From Sphagnum compactum (lineage: Eukaryota; Bryophyta; Sphagnopsida; Sphagnales), in assembly GCA_965153455.1 (NCBI GenBank), contig OZ234499.1, positions 13,574,271 to 13,638,270 of the forward strand: a stretch of 64,000 nucleotides of DNA, in the 5' to 3' direction. The stretch's first letter is position 1; each line of letters begins with the position of its first letter. The notes below the pieces were generated by a model that worked only from the letters and a program-made list of their open reading frames with translations, was not told the origin of the DNA and ran no database searches. Of this stretch, positions 18,101 to 28,842 are shown one piece after another. Position numbers and translations under genes: made by a program.

Positions 18101-18995
18101 TGAAGAAAAACTATCATTGACATCTCAAACCACTTTGCACTAATAAATTGACCCACAATTTCACCCCTCTATGATATTGGTTGTGGCGAGACAAAAATTC
18201 ACCCTACCTCCATAGATTTAGACCAAATTTTATACATAAAATCTAATCTTCAACCCATGCAAGTTATGTGATGAGTGATAATCAACTCATTCTAGGATCC
18301 ACCAAAAAACCACCAAAAAAATCAATATTGTAATTGGAGGAGTCTCCTTGGTCTAATAAGAGTCCAAACTAGGTGACATTTTACATCCACCTTCGTCTTG
18401 AAATTGACCCAAAAAATAAAATCCTGCTTCTAATATATGTATACAATATTTATTTTCAATATTGTAATGTAGTTGAAGTGGTGATCACCCATAAGACAAT
18501 TAAAATATATATATGGCTAAAAAACAATTAAGGTAAAACATTTAAGGAATCCTTTAATATTATTTTCTACCCTGTTGGAACTTACTACAAAAATGTGGTG
18601 GGTTTTTTTAATTAATTAATTGTGTTAAGTCTAATGACTAGAAAACCTGAAAAACAAAAAAATAATTTGCCATTTTCAAAAAATAATTTCGCCAATAATG
18701 ATGAAAATTTGGTTAAAACAAACCCATGCATGTAACATCCATCCCACTTCGTGTTTCTTTTTTCAAATTTGTGCTGTTTCTCAAGGGGCAATCATCCATA
18801 AGTATATTTAGCCAAATTTTTTGATATTCACACAATATGAAAGTATAAAATCTTAAGAACCCATTTCATATTGTAGGCAATTGTGGCAATTTTTGGAGAT
18901 TCTATTTTTTAAATTGAAAAAGTTATAAGAAAAGAAAAAATTTTGCAACAAATCATTATTCAAAATTTCACACAAAATGGAAAATTTTGTCACAA

Positions 18996-18997
<2 letters not shown>

Positions 18998-19027
<30 letters not shown>
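18998..19027. repeat. (TAA)n microsatellite
   Basis: Near-uninterrupted TAA trinucleotides in noncoding AT-rich DNA. Confidence 0.85.
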
Positions 19028-19028
<1 letters not shown>

Positions 19029-19783
19029 TGGCTCCCCCTCTTAAGGAGTAGGTCTTTACGGACTCATGGAAAACCTTTAATGTAAAAGGAAGGGAGGCAT
19101 GTCTATAATGGTCGGTGCAATTTACCCTCCACAATTCACCTAATTCAAAAAATCGTACCTAATTCAAAATATGTAGTGAGAAAGCTTGAACACACTGAGA
19201 AAACAAACAATTAATTTCTTCAGAAAAATCAATTCATTTGTTAGCACTGGAATTATTATGTTTTAAAAAAATTAATTTGGAATAGTGTAACATAATCTTT
19301 ACACATGAGTAACTAAAATATCCATATTGTAATTTTCTATAATAAAATATGGCAATTTTCATCGCATTAGTGTCATATTTTCACAAAAATTCAATTTCAA
19401 TATTCAAAGGGATTACTACTAACTAACACCATGAGGGTCGGTTTATTATTTTAAATAAACCGGAGGAGAAACGAGTGCCGGAGTTTTTTTGCAATGGATT
19501 GTTTCTTTGGTCTCTTTCTTTGTATGCTAAGCTACCCACCCGGCCCCCTCCCTCCTCCCTCCCCGCCCCCAACAAAAACAAATTTTATTTTTTTTTAAGA
19601 GTGGAAGTGCTGGAAAGAACAAAAGTCAGTAAACAACAACGGTCAATTGTCACATCATTTGTGAACATGTCTTGTCCCCCACTTACACCCGACCCGACCT
19701 CCTCACTCGTTGTTTTTGTTGCTCTTTTTGCAGCAGACTTTCAGACTTTGAAAATAATGATCACAAGTGTTTGTAGTGCAGGA

Positions 19784-20050
19784 ACCAACCAACCAACCAA
19801 CCAACCCACTAACCAACATTCATTCATTCATTCATCCAACCAACGAACTATACTACGTTACGTACTGTAATGATTACATACATAACTTTGTTCACTTTCT
19901 TGGGAACATCAAAAGACGTGAAACCTGAGGGCGGGCTTTGTAAGAGAGCATCTGCAAACAACGCACGCCACTGCAAACACGCCCTTTTCATTCACCAATA
20001 TTGGCGCTGAGATCACCAATGATGAATGAATGAATGAATGAATGATGAAT
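19784..20050. repeat. paired tetranucleotide arrays (CCAA, ATTC and, opposite, GAAT)
   Basis: (CCAA)n at 19784-19806 is followed by (ATTC)n at 19818-19834. A (GAAT)n array at 20021-20050 is the complement of the ATTC array, so the two could fold together across about 190 bp. Confidence 0.7.
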
Positions 20051-20548
20051 AGACAACTGTCTAGCTAGCATTAATAATTGGGACTGGAACCAATGCTTAG
20101 TTAACCTCAATTAACCACAAGTTAAACCTCTAGTTCCAGTCATTATTATTATTTTTCAACAAAAATCTAATTCTGATACCTATTGGTTTTGCACTTCTTT
20201 TTTTCTTTTTTTTCTTTTCTTTTGGGTGGCAAAATTTTGCAACCACGTGATTTTTTTCCAGAAAATTAATTAAAAATAAAATTTGTGATGTGTATAGGGA
20301 TTTTTTCGCACCATTTTTCGAAACAAAAATACTTAAATTAACCACATCTAGACTTTAGGCATTTCCTAGGTTGTCACTTGTTGTAGCACCACTTTTGTAA
20401 AAATGTTACAGCCTGTCTCGGATAATTATCATTTATCGGGGATCCTCACCAATGGATCTACTTGAGAAATTTGGAAAAAAAAAAAGGAAAGAAAACCTTG
20501 TTCCACACATCAATGGCCTAGGTTTGAATTTGTTTATTGTTTACAATT

Positions 20549-23500
20549 TTACGTCCATTTGGGACCAGAGAGTCCATTAGACGAAAGGTAGATCATGGAG
20601 GACAGATTGTCCTCTGGTACCGGCAGCATGCCACAAAACTTGGCCAGGGCGACCGTGTTCATAGTCTGCATGAGCTTAGCAAAAGTGCTAGTGTGGGTGA
20701 GGGGCAAGGCCGAACAAAAGCATTCCCTAACTTTTTGTGTATTTGGACAAACAAGAAGCAAGTGTTCTTCATCCTCAACCTTCCCCAAATCGCAGCCTCG
20801 ACAAAATGTCTCTGTGTATGACACGCCCTTCACGCACCTAGCACTACTTCAAGCTGCGTGTTACCACACCGAAACCAGGCCAAAGCTTTCCGCAGCTGAA
20901 CACAGCTGATGTCACACAAGTAGCTTTCGTTCTCGTATGACATACCCTTGAAGCGCAAATATCTTGTCTGCACGCTGGTCTCAATCTCGCAGTTAGTAAA
21001 TAGCTTTTCAATGAAAGCCAGCCGCATATTATCTTTCACCCTTTTTACACTCAATATTGTGTGGGGAAAACCTAGAGGGGGTGGGGCCCCAGCCTCCTGG
21101 TTGATCGGGCCTCCTGTCGTAGATTTAGCACCAACCGGCTTCACTAGTTGTAGCACGGCCAGCTTAGCCATCTAAACTCCCACCCATACGTTGTGCGCAT
21201 TGCACCAAAGTACTTGGCTTTTCGTCGCAGCCTCTCACCCCTGCTAAACGGGTCGGATGTATGTGCGTTGTCCCAGAAGTCGTTCCCAGCGGCAGTTGAA
21301 CAGTCCTTGCCTAGAGCGCACGGGTTGTTGTAAGCTTAGGCGCTGTTTCCAACGACGATTGAACTTGAGGCAGAAAACCTGCCACCTCCTGGGGCTGATT
21401 CTTGAATAGCCATTTTTTCACGGATCTAGGCCAACATTTCTTTCCCGCAGTAAGCATAGCGAGCTGGGCTTCCCGTGCCTTTCCCAAGATGTGGTCTTTA
21501 GTGACCGTGCTCACACGGTTATAGTACAATAATGCTTGTCCCCATGCAAAGTCTTCAAAGGGGAATTTGCCAAATTCTGCCAGCACGATGGACATGCTGG
21601 TTGTTTTTCGCACCCCGAGCAAGGACTTGAGGAACCTTCGATACACTACTTCAATAGCCTTTATTTTCTTGGAGTCCACCCAAACCTCACAAGCATAGCT
21701 TGTTATGGAACGCACCAACGTGTTGAAGAGGTCACAACGTAACTGGACGTCCATAATACGTAACTCCGCACAGCGGCGGTTCAGTGCGAACAGCGAGCGC
21801 CTACTAGCGGCTACTAGATGTTCCACTACACTGTCCAGGTTTAAGGTGGTCTCGAGCAGGATCCCCAGGTATTTGAAGGTCTGCACACGTTCAATAACGT
21901 CACTTTTAAACACAAACTCTTGGCATGGGTCAGCAAAGTTAAACACCATGATTTTTGTTTTATTCACGTTCACTATACGTCCACGTTCAGCACAAAACTG
22001 CTAGAGTGCGTCTAACTGTTGCTGCAGTCCCACCTCTGACTCTAATGTGAGAGCAAGGTCATCTGCAAAAAGCAACAGTCATACGTGCACGTTTACTAAG
22101 GCCGGTGCATCGTATTCTCTCCCGTCCAAGCGCCCCTCCAGGGCATCCAAATATAGCCCGAACAGTAGGGGGCTGAGAGGGCAACCTTGCTTCACACCTT
22201 GCTAGCACCTGAAGTTGGAGGTGACACCCTCGCTTGGGTGGTTGATGCGTACGGTATCCTTGGCATACATCGCCTGCAGGCATCGCAAGAAACGTCTTTC
22301 CACCCCAAGGCCAGCCAACACCTCCCACAACACTTCACGCGGCACAATATTGAACGTCTTTTTAAAGTCCACAAAGCAACAATAGAGTGGCTTCTTTTTT
22401 GCCTTGCTCTATTCAATCAGAGTTCGTAGTATGAAGAATTGGTAAGTACTGCGATAATATTTGCAAAACCCAGCTTGACCCTTGGCATGTAACCCATGTT
22501 GTTCAGCCCACTTGCTCAGCCTTTTGTCAAGGATCATAGCGAACAGCTTTGCTAGGATAGGCCCAACAATTATTCCCCTATAGTTGTCCAATTCGGAGAC
22601 ATCACCCCTTTTAAAGAGCGCGTGTACCACCCAAGTTGAAAGGGCTTCTGGAAAGCCTTCCACTAGAAAGCAGTTAAACATTGTCAATAGTGGCATGTGT
22701 AGCAGCTCTCTCGCATCCAAAATGAACTCAGCTTTCATACCATCCAAACCAGCAGCCTTATTCCTTTGTAGCTTTTTCAGCGCCTGAAGCAGCTCAGCAA
22801 GTGTGATATCTGTGTTCAGGGTGTGGTTAGGTGGAGGTTCCGTCACCTGAACCGAATGATTAATTTGTAGCCGTATGGGTGGCGGAAACTCGCCAACTAG
22901 CCCGTGGAAGCCTTCCAAAAACGTAATTGCACTGATTTTGTCCACAATGGGTGCCCTTGGCCGGTACTTTTTCCAGAACGAAAGTGCATCCACCTTGGCA
23001 AGCGTACACATATGTTGAACTCTTGCAGTTTCCCAGAAAATTCTTTTCCTTTTTAATAAACTTTTAAGTTTAATTTCCTGATGTTTAACGGCGTGTGAAT
23101 CGGGGTTGGCTTTCAGCTAGAACCTGAGCTCACGCTTCATTATACAGCACTCAGCATCAAACCAAGGTCTATGGCAGTGTCTCTCTCTGCAGTTTTCTCC
23201 CGAAGGCTTGCTGCCAAAAGTAGATTCTGCTGTAGCACCCACGCACTACTACAGTAGGTTAGCTAACCTTTTTGCCCCCAAATGCCTAATTGAGTCAGCA
23301 ACCCACAAGTTTTCAAGACTCGTTGTTAGGGCAAGCTAATACTCTTCAGCTTTTGATTTATCATATTTGAACCTAGGTAATAATTTTTTTGTTACAACTG
23401 TATGTTGTGGCTCAACAAAACTATAATCGATGCTCAATCGTAGGCGTAACGGCCTGTGGTCAGAGTTTCCCCCCATCGCGTAGTAGCGGGTGTCATATGT

Positions 23501-24272
23501 TATCACGTCGAGGTGTGTAGCAACTTGCCAAATTACAAGTGAGCCAACAATATAATCAACAGTGCTACGACGCCCATTTGCCAAGCAAGTGAACTCCCCT
23601 GATTCGTCACCAAGTGTCCGGCCGTTGAAGATGAGCAACCCAGCATCACAACATAGGTCCAGGAGCTCGCGGCCCCAGCCACCAACACTAGCATCGCGGT
23701 TCTATCGCTTAGCCACAACGCTTCATTGCTTAGTTTCAGCGAGCTCAGGCGCCTGTCGTAGTTTACAAAGGTCGCTAGTGTCAATGATATCTGGTAATGC
23801 TGAAGTATGCGCATCAAAATCCCCTCCCAATAGTACTATGCCCCTTAGAGTTTGAACTTCAACAATATCTACTGCCAAGTTTTGGAGCAAGGATTCATTC
23901 TCGTGTTTGGAACCAACAGGGGCAGCATACACCACGCAAACAAACAAGTCAGGGGCAGCACCCCTACTGACCTGTAGCCATAGATAAGAATCATGGCTTC
24001 CTTCCTTCCACTGTGACAGGTTTGGGTTAAAGTGGCTGCGAAAGTAAGCAACAACCCCCCCCCCCGCTATGTTTTATCGCTTCTGTTCTTCCCAGTTGCA
24101 TAGTGCATGCTACCGCAAGTGAGTCAAACCCTTCAACGTGTGGCAAATGTTGGCTTGGGAAGTGCCAAGTCTCGGTTAATAAAACAAGGTCAGCATCCTG
24201 AAACAGTTCTAATATTTGCACCCTTATTTCCATTTTATTTACACCACCCTCGTGCATGTTCCATATTACCAT
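20549..24272 (-). pseudogene. LINE ORF2: endonuclease and reverse transcriptase, broken
   Basis: The first ATG is at 24272 (VIWNMHEGG). Endonuclease blocks follow: LVLLTETWH (the E), GGDFDAHT and SDHRPL. Reverse transcriptase blocks are KAAGLDGMKAEFI, LDNYRGIIVG, QAGFCKYYRST, CFVDFKKTF, GVKQGCPLSPLLFGLYLD and LLLFADDLAL (near 22046-22073), then KYLGI. The C-terminal finger CRGCDLGKVEDEEHLLLVC lies near 20743-20808. In-frame stops include TAG at 23702, 23336, 23249, 23246, 23117, 22409, 22202 and 22001, and there is a frameshift at a G-run (24050-24064). The longest surviving piece, 21311-21973, covers the region after the polymerase core. The normal GDFN of the endonuclease reads GDFD, a catalytic-site change. 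Confidence 0.9.
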
Positions 24273-24299
24273 GCATAGGTCTTTCTGGTCCCCATGCCC

Positions 24300-25104
24300 T
24301 TAGATAAAGGAGGGCGGGCAAATTCGAATGTCGTTGATGAAAAGCTCGGCTGCGCGCCAGAAGGCGCACTTGCTTGCCGCCTTGGCCTCCTTGAACAACG
24401 GCCACAGCTCCGACTTGAGCGCTTGTTATGCGGGCGTGAGGTCCTCGACTAGGCCTAGCTTGGTCCTTGCCAGGCCTTTGCGCCCTCGCAGCGCGGCTTG
24501 GCGGTCCTCGCTCGTTGCAAATTTGAACAGCACTGCGCCGAGGCACGCGCCCACCGCTGAGGTGGAGGCTCACGCGATCGACGACGACCTTGGCGCATAA
24601 CCTCATTTGCCCTTACAACAGCTCTGTGTTGAACCGTTGCACCAGCTTCTTATCAGTCTCGGCCTCCTTAGCCTCGAAGCCCGTGATGCGCAAGTTGAGC
24701 TTGCGTTCGTCCTGTTTGAGCGCATCGGCCAGGGTTTCCATAGCCCAGCTGACCACCTGGCGCATGTTCTTGGCCTTCACTGTGGTCGCCTTGAGCTCCT
24801 CCACAAAAGCAGCCTTAGTTGTGACAGATGTGGTCACCTCGCACTCCATCAGCTAGTTGACCGCAAGGTTGCCAGCGGCCGCAAGATACGCAATGTTCTC
24901 GATGGTTGCCTCCATCTTGGCCAGCCGCGCGTCAACAGGTGAGCTGTCGGTCTTGAGGCCCATGACTAGCCAATCCCGGTCAGGGCTACCTGGTAGACCG
25001 CCAGGGGTGTATTGTCTGGAACGTTGAGCCCGGCGTTGTTGCAGTGCGTATTGGTAGTGTCCTTCTTTAGCGTGAAAATGTTCAACGCTACAGTGAAAGG
25101 ACAT
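24300..25104 (-). pseudogene. LINE ORF1 protein (RNA-binding), broken
   Basis: The first ATG used is at 25104. After a stop at 24853-24855 the same frame continues through a charged helical stretch (KQDERKLNLRITGFEAKEAE, around 24670-24730). It then runs, past more stops, into FKFATSEDRQAALRGRKGLA and LGLVEDLTPA, ending SELWPLFKEAKAA...RAAELFIND and a TAA at 24300-24302. The order of helical region, LRITGF-type RRM-like block and C-terminal domain matches L1-type ORF1 proteins, which bind the element RNA. TAA codons after TELL and after DLTPA sit where Gln (CAA) would be expected. Not translatable as a whole. Confidence 0.75.
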
Positions 25105-27649
25105 AGCAGCGATGCGGCATCGAGTGCCATTGCGGAGTTCTTCAAATCTTAAACCTTAAACCAATGTTTATTTTTTTAAAAAGGACTTCAAAAGTCAAAA
25201 AAAAAAAGGGTTTTAGCCATTAGAAAATTTAGAAATTTGGTATAGGAAAAGGGCATGTGGTCAAAAGATCCCAATACAACCTGGCTAGTACATTGTTGAA
25301 AATAGGTTTCTTCAGGTAGGTAAGTGAGTTGAAAAAACAAAGGGAAAGATTCAGGCAATGCTTTACAGTTTAGAAAAATGAAAGAGAAAATATGAGAGCA
25401 GGTTTAAGGTTTAAAGAAGAGAAGAGGTCTAAGGTTTTAAAAAAAAAATAAGAAGAGAAGAGAAGAACTTTGGAGAAGATAAGAGATGAGGTATAGGGTT
25501 CAAGGAAGAGAAGAGAAAGAGAAGAGAACAAAAGAGAAAAGGTTTAAGGTTTAGATAACAAAAGAAAAGAGAAGAGAGAAAGAGACTAGAAAGAGAGAAT
25601 TTACTTTTCTCACCATCTACTTTTACGTCCTTCCCCCACGCTCCGCCCCAAAAAAAAAAAAAGGCCTCAGAAGTCAAAACTAGAACCTGGAACTATCCTT
25701 GCGGGCATTTATGTTTGGCGCAGGGTTGTTGTTATTGCTGCTTAGCGATGGCAGACGCTACTACTCTCAACAACAGCAGAGGTTGCGCTGACAAAAGTTC
25801 CAGCATCTCATCTCCGTACCCATTAGCTTCTGCTTTTGGTTCGCAACTCATTGGTCACCAGCAGTGGTAGACACTTAGGGAAGATAGATGACCATGGGAC
25901 TTGTTGTTTCTGCTACTCCCTTGCTTCTCCAGCGATGGCGGGCCCCGTCGTTGGTAAAAGCCAGTGCCCTTTAGCCTCTGCCGTGCCCCACCCTGCCGTC
26001 TCTAGCTCTAGCGTTGCAGCGAGGATAGTGGCGAATCAAGAATTCAGTTTTAGGTTTGGTTTTTCAAAAGCAATTTTGAAATTGTGTTCTTATTAATCCA
26101 AACCATCGTTTCTTACAAATGTTATGTGATTGTTGATTTTCTGTTCGACAAAACTTGGAGTGTAGTTTTGAAACCTTCTTTTGGATAAATAAATTTTCAG
26201 ACTCCAATGATTTCCCAAAGAATTTGGAGCTCAACCTAGTTTAAAACCAAGTTTGATTCAATCTATCTTGAAATCAACTCAAACTAATAACTTCTCAAAC
26301 TAATAACTTGCTTAAACATACACCCATCTTTTCAACCTTGCCATCAGCCAAGGTAAAAAATGATCAATAGTGTGAAGAATAGAAAATTTTCAAAGCCAAT
26401 GAGATTATTGAGCATGCAATTGGAAGGGCTAGTGTTTTCTTCTTTTGAAGAAGTATGGGAGGGTGTGAAAGATTTTTTTGGTTCCTTCCTTCATGAGACG
26501 GTGAAGCAAGCAACTACCTCATTATGGGAAGGTAGTCACCTCCGTCTTACCTCAATGAGGTGAATGGTAGTTGATTAGTTCTACATAAATTAGACTTTTT
26601 TTCTTACTCTTTTTTCACTGAATCCCTTGTCTTCCCAAGCACCTTTATGTGTCCCATATTGTTTGGGCACACTTCAACTTGCATGTATATAAGTTCTAAA
26701 AGAGGACCCAAAGGGAAGCCATTAGGTTTTCATTTTTGGGAATGGAGGGATAAAGGGTTGCTTCATTTGGGGTTGCCCACAATTCTTTTAAGGTTAATCA
26801 ATGTGCCTCCTTCCCAAAAACAAATTGTGGGGACACCCATGAATTGTTTAATAAAATGAACATTAGATGTACACCCAAATAAGTACCCAAGTTCATGGAC
26901 CGAGGTTATTAATGTAAGAGAAAATTAAGGCACCACATAGTTAGGAAAACAAAATCCTAACAACCAATGAAACAAGACAACAAATCCATTTTTATTTCAT
27001 TTTGGGGGGAAAGGGAGATTTTTTTTGTGTTCATTTAAGAGGGAAGGAATTAGGGTATATAAGTTGGTGAGCGAGCACTTAAAAAGGCAAACAAGGTTGA
27101 ATCCTCACACATTGTTCCTCTAATTTTAAAGCTCAAAGAACATCTTTAACCTTCCAATTTACACATCCAATGACACAAAAATTTGGCTAAGAAAGTAGGA
27201 TAATATTGAATAGTGTTCAATGATAAGTATAAGATTGGTGATGGGAGGTTCTACCCTACTATATTGGTAGTCAATTCATGAGGGGTAGAACCATTGCATT
27301 AACAACCTAGATACTAGTTCCTTGGTAATTCATAATTGAATGAAAATTCTTTAAAAATAAGTCCAGTTTCGTCTTGTAACTAAATCAAAATCTGGTGATC
27401 CAATAAAATTACTCATAAAATAGCCCAAACTAAGGCTATTGAACACCAATTTCGCCAAAATTAGTGATGAAATAAAAAGGTGGGATGAAAAAAATACTTA
27501 GGGGAAAAAGAGGGACCAATTTTTTTTTTTCCTTTACATAAATCATCATCAAAGTTCCATTCCCCAATTTTGAGTTTGCCTTGCTTACATATTGATTATT
27601 GCTCATATTCTTCATTAAATCAAACCTTGTTAGAATCAATTTTCGGATA
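25105..27649. other. gene-free stretch after the LINE
   Basis: Just beyond the LINE 5' side are purine-rich blocks of GAGAAGAGAAG type with recurring GGTTTAAGGTTT words (about 25380-25600). A short GC-richer patch at about 25.7-26.1 kb has no recognisable coding features. The rest is AT-rich with nothing recognised. Confidence 0.5.
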
Positions 27650-28019
27650 CCTTAAATTGTGGTGGTGTTGGATGCATATGCATCACCAAATAAAACAATG
27701 AAAATTTTAAGGTTATTTGTAAAGTCACCTTGTCTTGAAGCCCTAATTTGATTATTTGATTCCATTGAAAGTATTTACAATATGAGTAAAATTTGGTACC
27801 ATTTCATGAAACTAAGTATTGAAATTTAAAAGATTGATTCTAACCTAGTTTCATGAAACAATATCCAATTTTACTCACATTGCAAGTATTCTCAAAGGGA
27901 TTAAAAAAGCAAACTAGGGCCCAAAGACAAGGATTTTTACAAATAATTTTAATCTTTTTTATTTTTTTGTTTGGTGATGTAATATGCACCTAACACCACC
28001 ATAATTTATCATATAAGGT
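27650..28019. mobile_element. foldback (MITE-like) element with arms of about 170 bp
   Basis: The left arm (27650-27815) and right arm (27844-28019) are reverse complements along almost their whole length, about 80% identical by eye, around a 28-bp loop. Matching landmarks, outer to inner, are GTGGTGGTGTTGGATGCATA, the CATCACCAAA block, TTATTTGTAAA, CCTTGTCTT, GCCCTA and the TTTCATGAAACTA block. No ORF is present. No clear target-site duplication was found. It fits a decayed MITE or a hairpin locus able to give double-stranded RNA. Confidence 0.85.
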
Positions 28020-28047
28020 TTGCACAAATTTTAAAAGGGACAATAAC

Positions 28048-28842
28048 ATTCAATGGGTGCAATCACGGTTGGGGTACACAAAAGGAATGTTTCACCCCAA
28101 AATCACTCTCAAAACGTTATTTTGAATCACCAATACACTTACAAAATAACTTATTTGGTAGAATTTTTTTCATTAAATAGTTCATACTTTTTCATTAAAA
28201 TGGTGATGATTTTTTATGATTTGGATGATTAAAACATCTTCTTAAGTGTCCTAAAAAATGGTTCAAAAACCGTGTCCCATTGTGTAGTTTTATCAAAAAG
28301 GATTGAACGGAAGTAACAATATTTATTCAAATTGCTTCACATTTTAATCACAAATAGAATAAGATGTTCTATATGATGGCATAATTTTTTAGTATGATAA
28401 ATCATCAAATTTTGCGGAGTTGATGTTAGAATCTTGGATTTTTCCATTAAATGAATGTGTTAATAGGGACAATCTAATTAATTTTATTAATTAAAATTTT
28501 ACATTCCAAACGTTTGGAAAGAAGTATAGAAATGTGGGTGCAAAAAGAAGGACATTATTTGATATTTTTAATAAGGTTTTGGCACTACAAATGAAAATGT
28601 CATTCAAGAATATCTAAGTAGTCTTGCATTTCTTTTTGGTTTACACTTGAGTAAGACATTCAAAATTTGTTCAATTGATCTAAATCATTCATTATAACAC
28701 TTATTGGTTGAAAGCCTAAACATACATATTCCCCTTCTATTGTTTAGCATTTTAGAACATTAATTTTGCTAAGTCCTTAGTTTAGGACAAATGGGTGTCA
28801 TGGTTCTTGTTGTGGTACCCTAACCGTGATTACACCTCAATC
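28048..28842. repeat. inverted repeat pair about 700 bp apart
   Basis: The left arm 28048-28099 contains GCAATCACGGTTGGGGTAC. The right arm 28792-28842, read on the minus strand, contains GTAATCACGGTTAGGGTAC. The similarity extends over about 50 bp. The enclosed DNA has no ORF. Likely terminal inverted repeats of an old DNA element beginning about 28 bp from the foldback element. Confidence 0.6.

Larger units (their letters stand above)
13047..20548. other. AT-rich gene-free stretch with decayed repeats
   Basis: No gene recognised on either strand. ORFs up to about 130 codons occur but show no family features. Contents worth listing are a (TG)n tract at 14255-14272, a tRNA-like patch near 14962, a 30-bp imperfect tandem array at 15059-15145, poly(T) at 17651-17668, a (TAA)n tract at 18998-19027, a 9-bp perfect hairpin at 19439-19462 (CGGTTTATT paired with AATAAACCG), and tetranucleotide arrays at 19784-19834 and 20021-20050. 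Confidence 0.6.
20549..25104 (-). mobile_element. decayed two-ORF LINE retrotransposon
   Basis: On the minus strand, in order: an ORF1 with a coiled-coil-like segment and the LRITGFEAKE and FKFATSEDRQAALRGRK blocks typical of L1-type ORF1 RNA-binding proteins; then ORF2 with an endonuclease, a reverse transcriptase and a C-terminal CX2CX9HX4C finger. The element is clearly GC-richer than its surroundings. About 13 in-frame stops and at least one frameshift make it non-autonomous. I could not find a poly(A) tail or target-site duplication, so the outer limits are those of the recognisable coding parts; the true ends may lie a little outside. Confidence 0.9.

Noticed and set aside
20190-20222. 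Poly(T) tract as the reverse of a LINE poly(A) tail
   Set aside because: It is over 300 bp from the last recognisable ORF2 codon and interrupted by C; without a target-site duplication the link is not supported.
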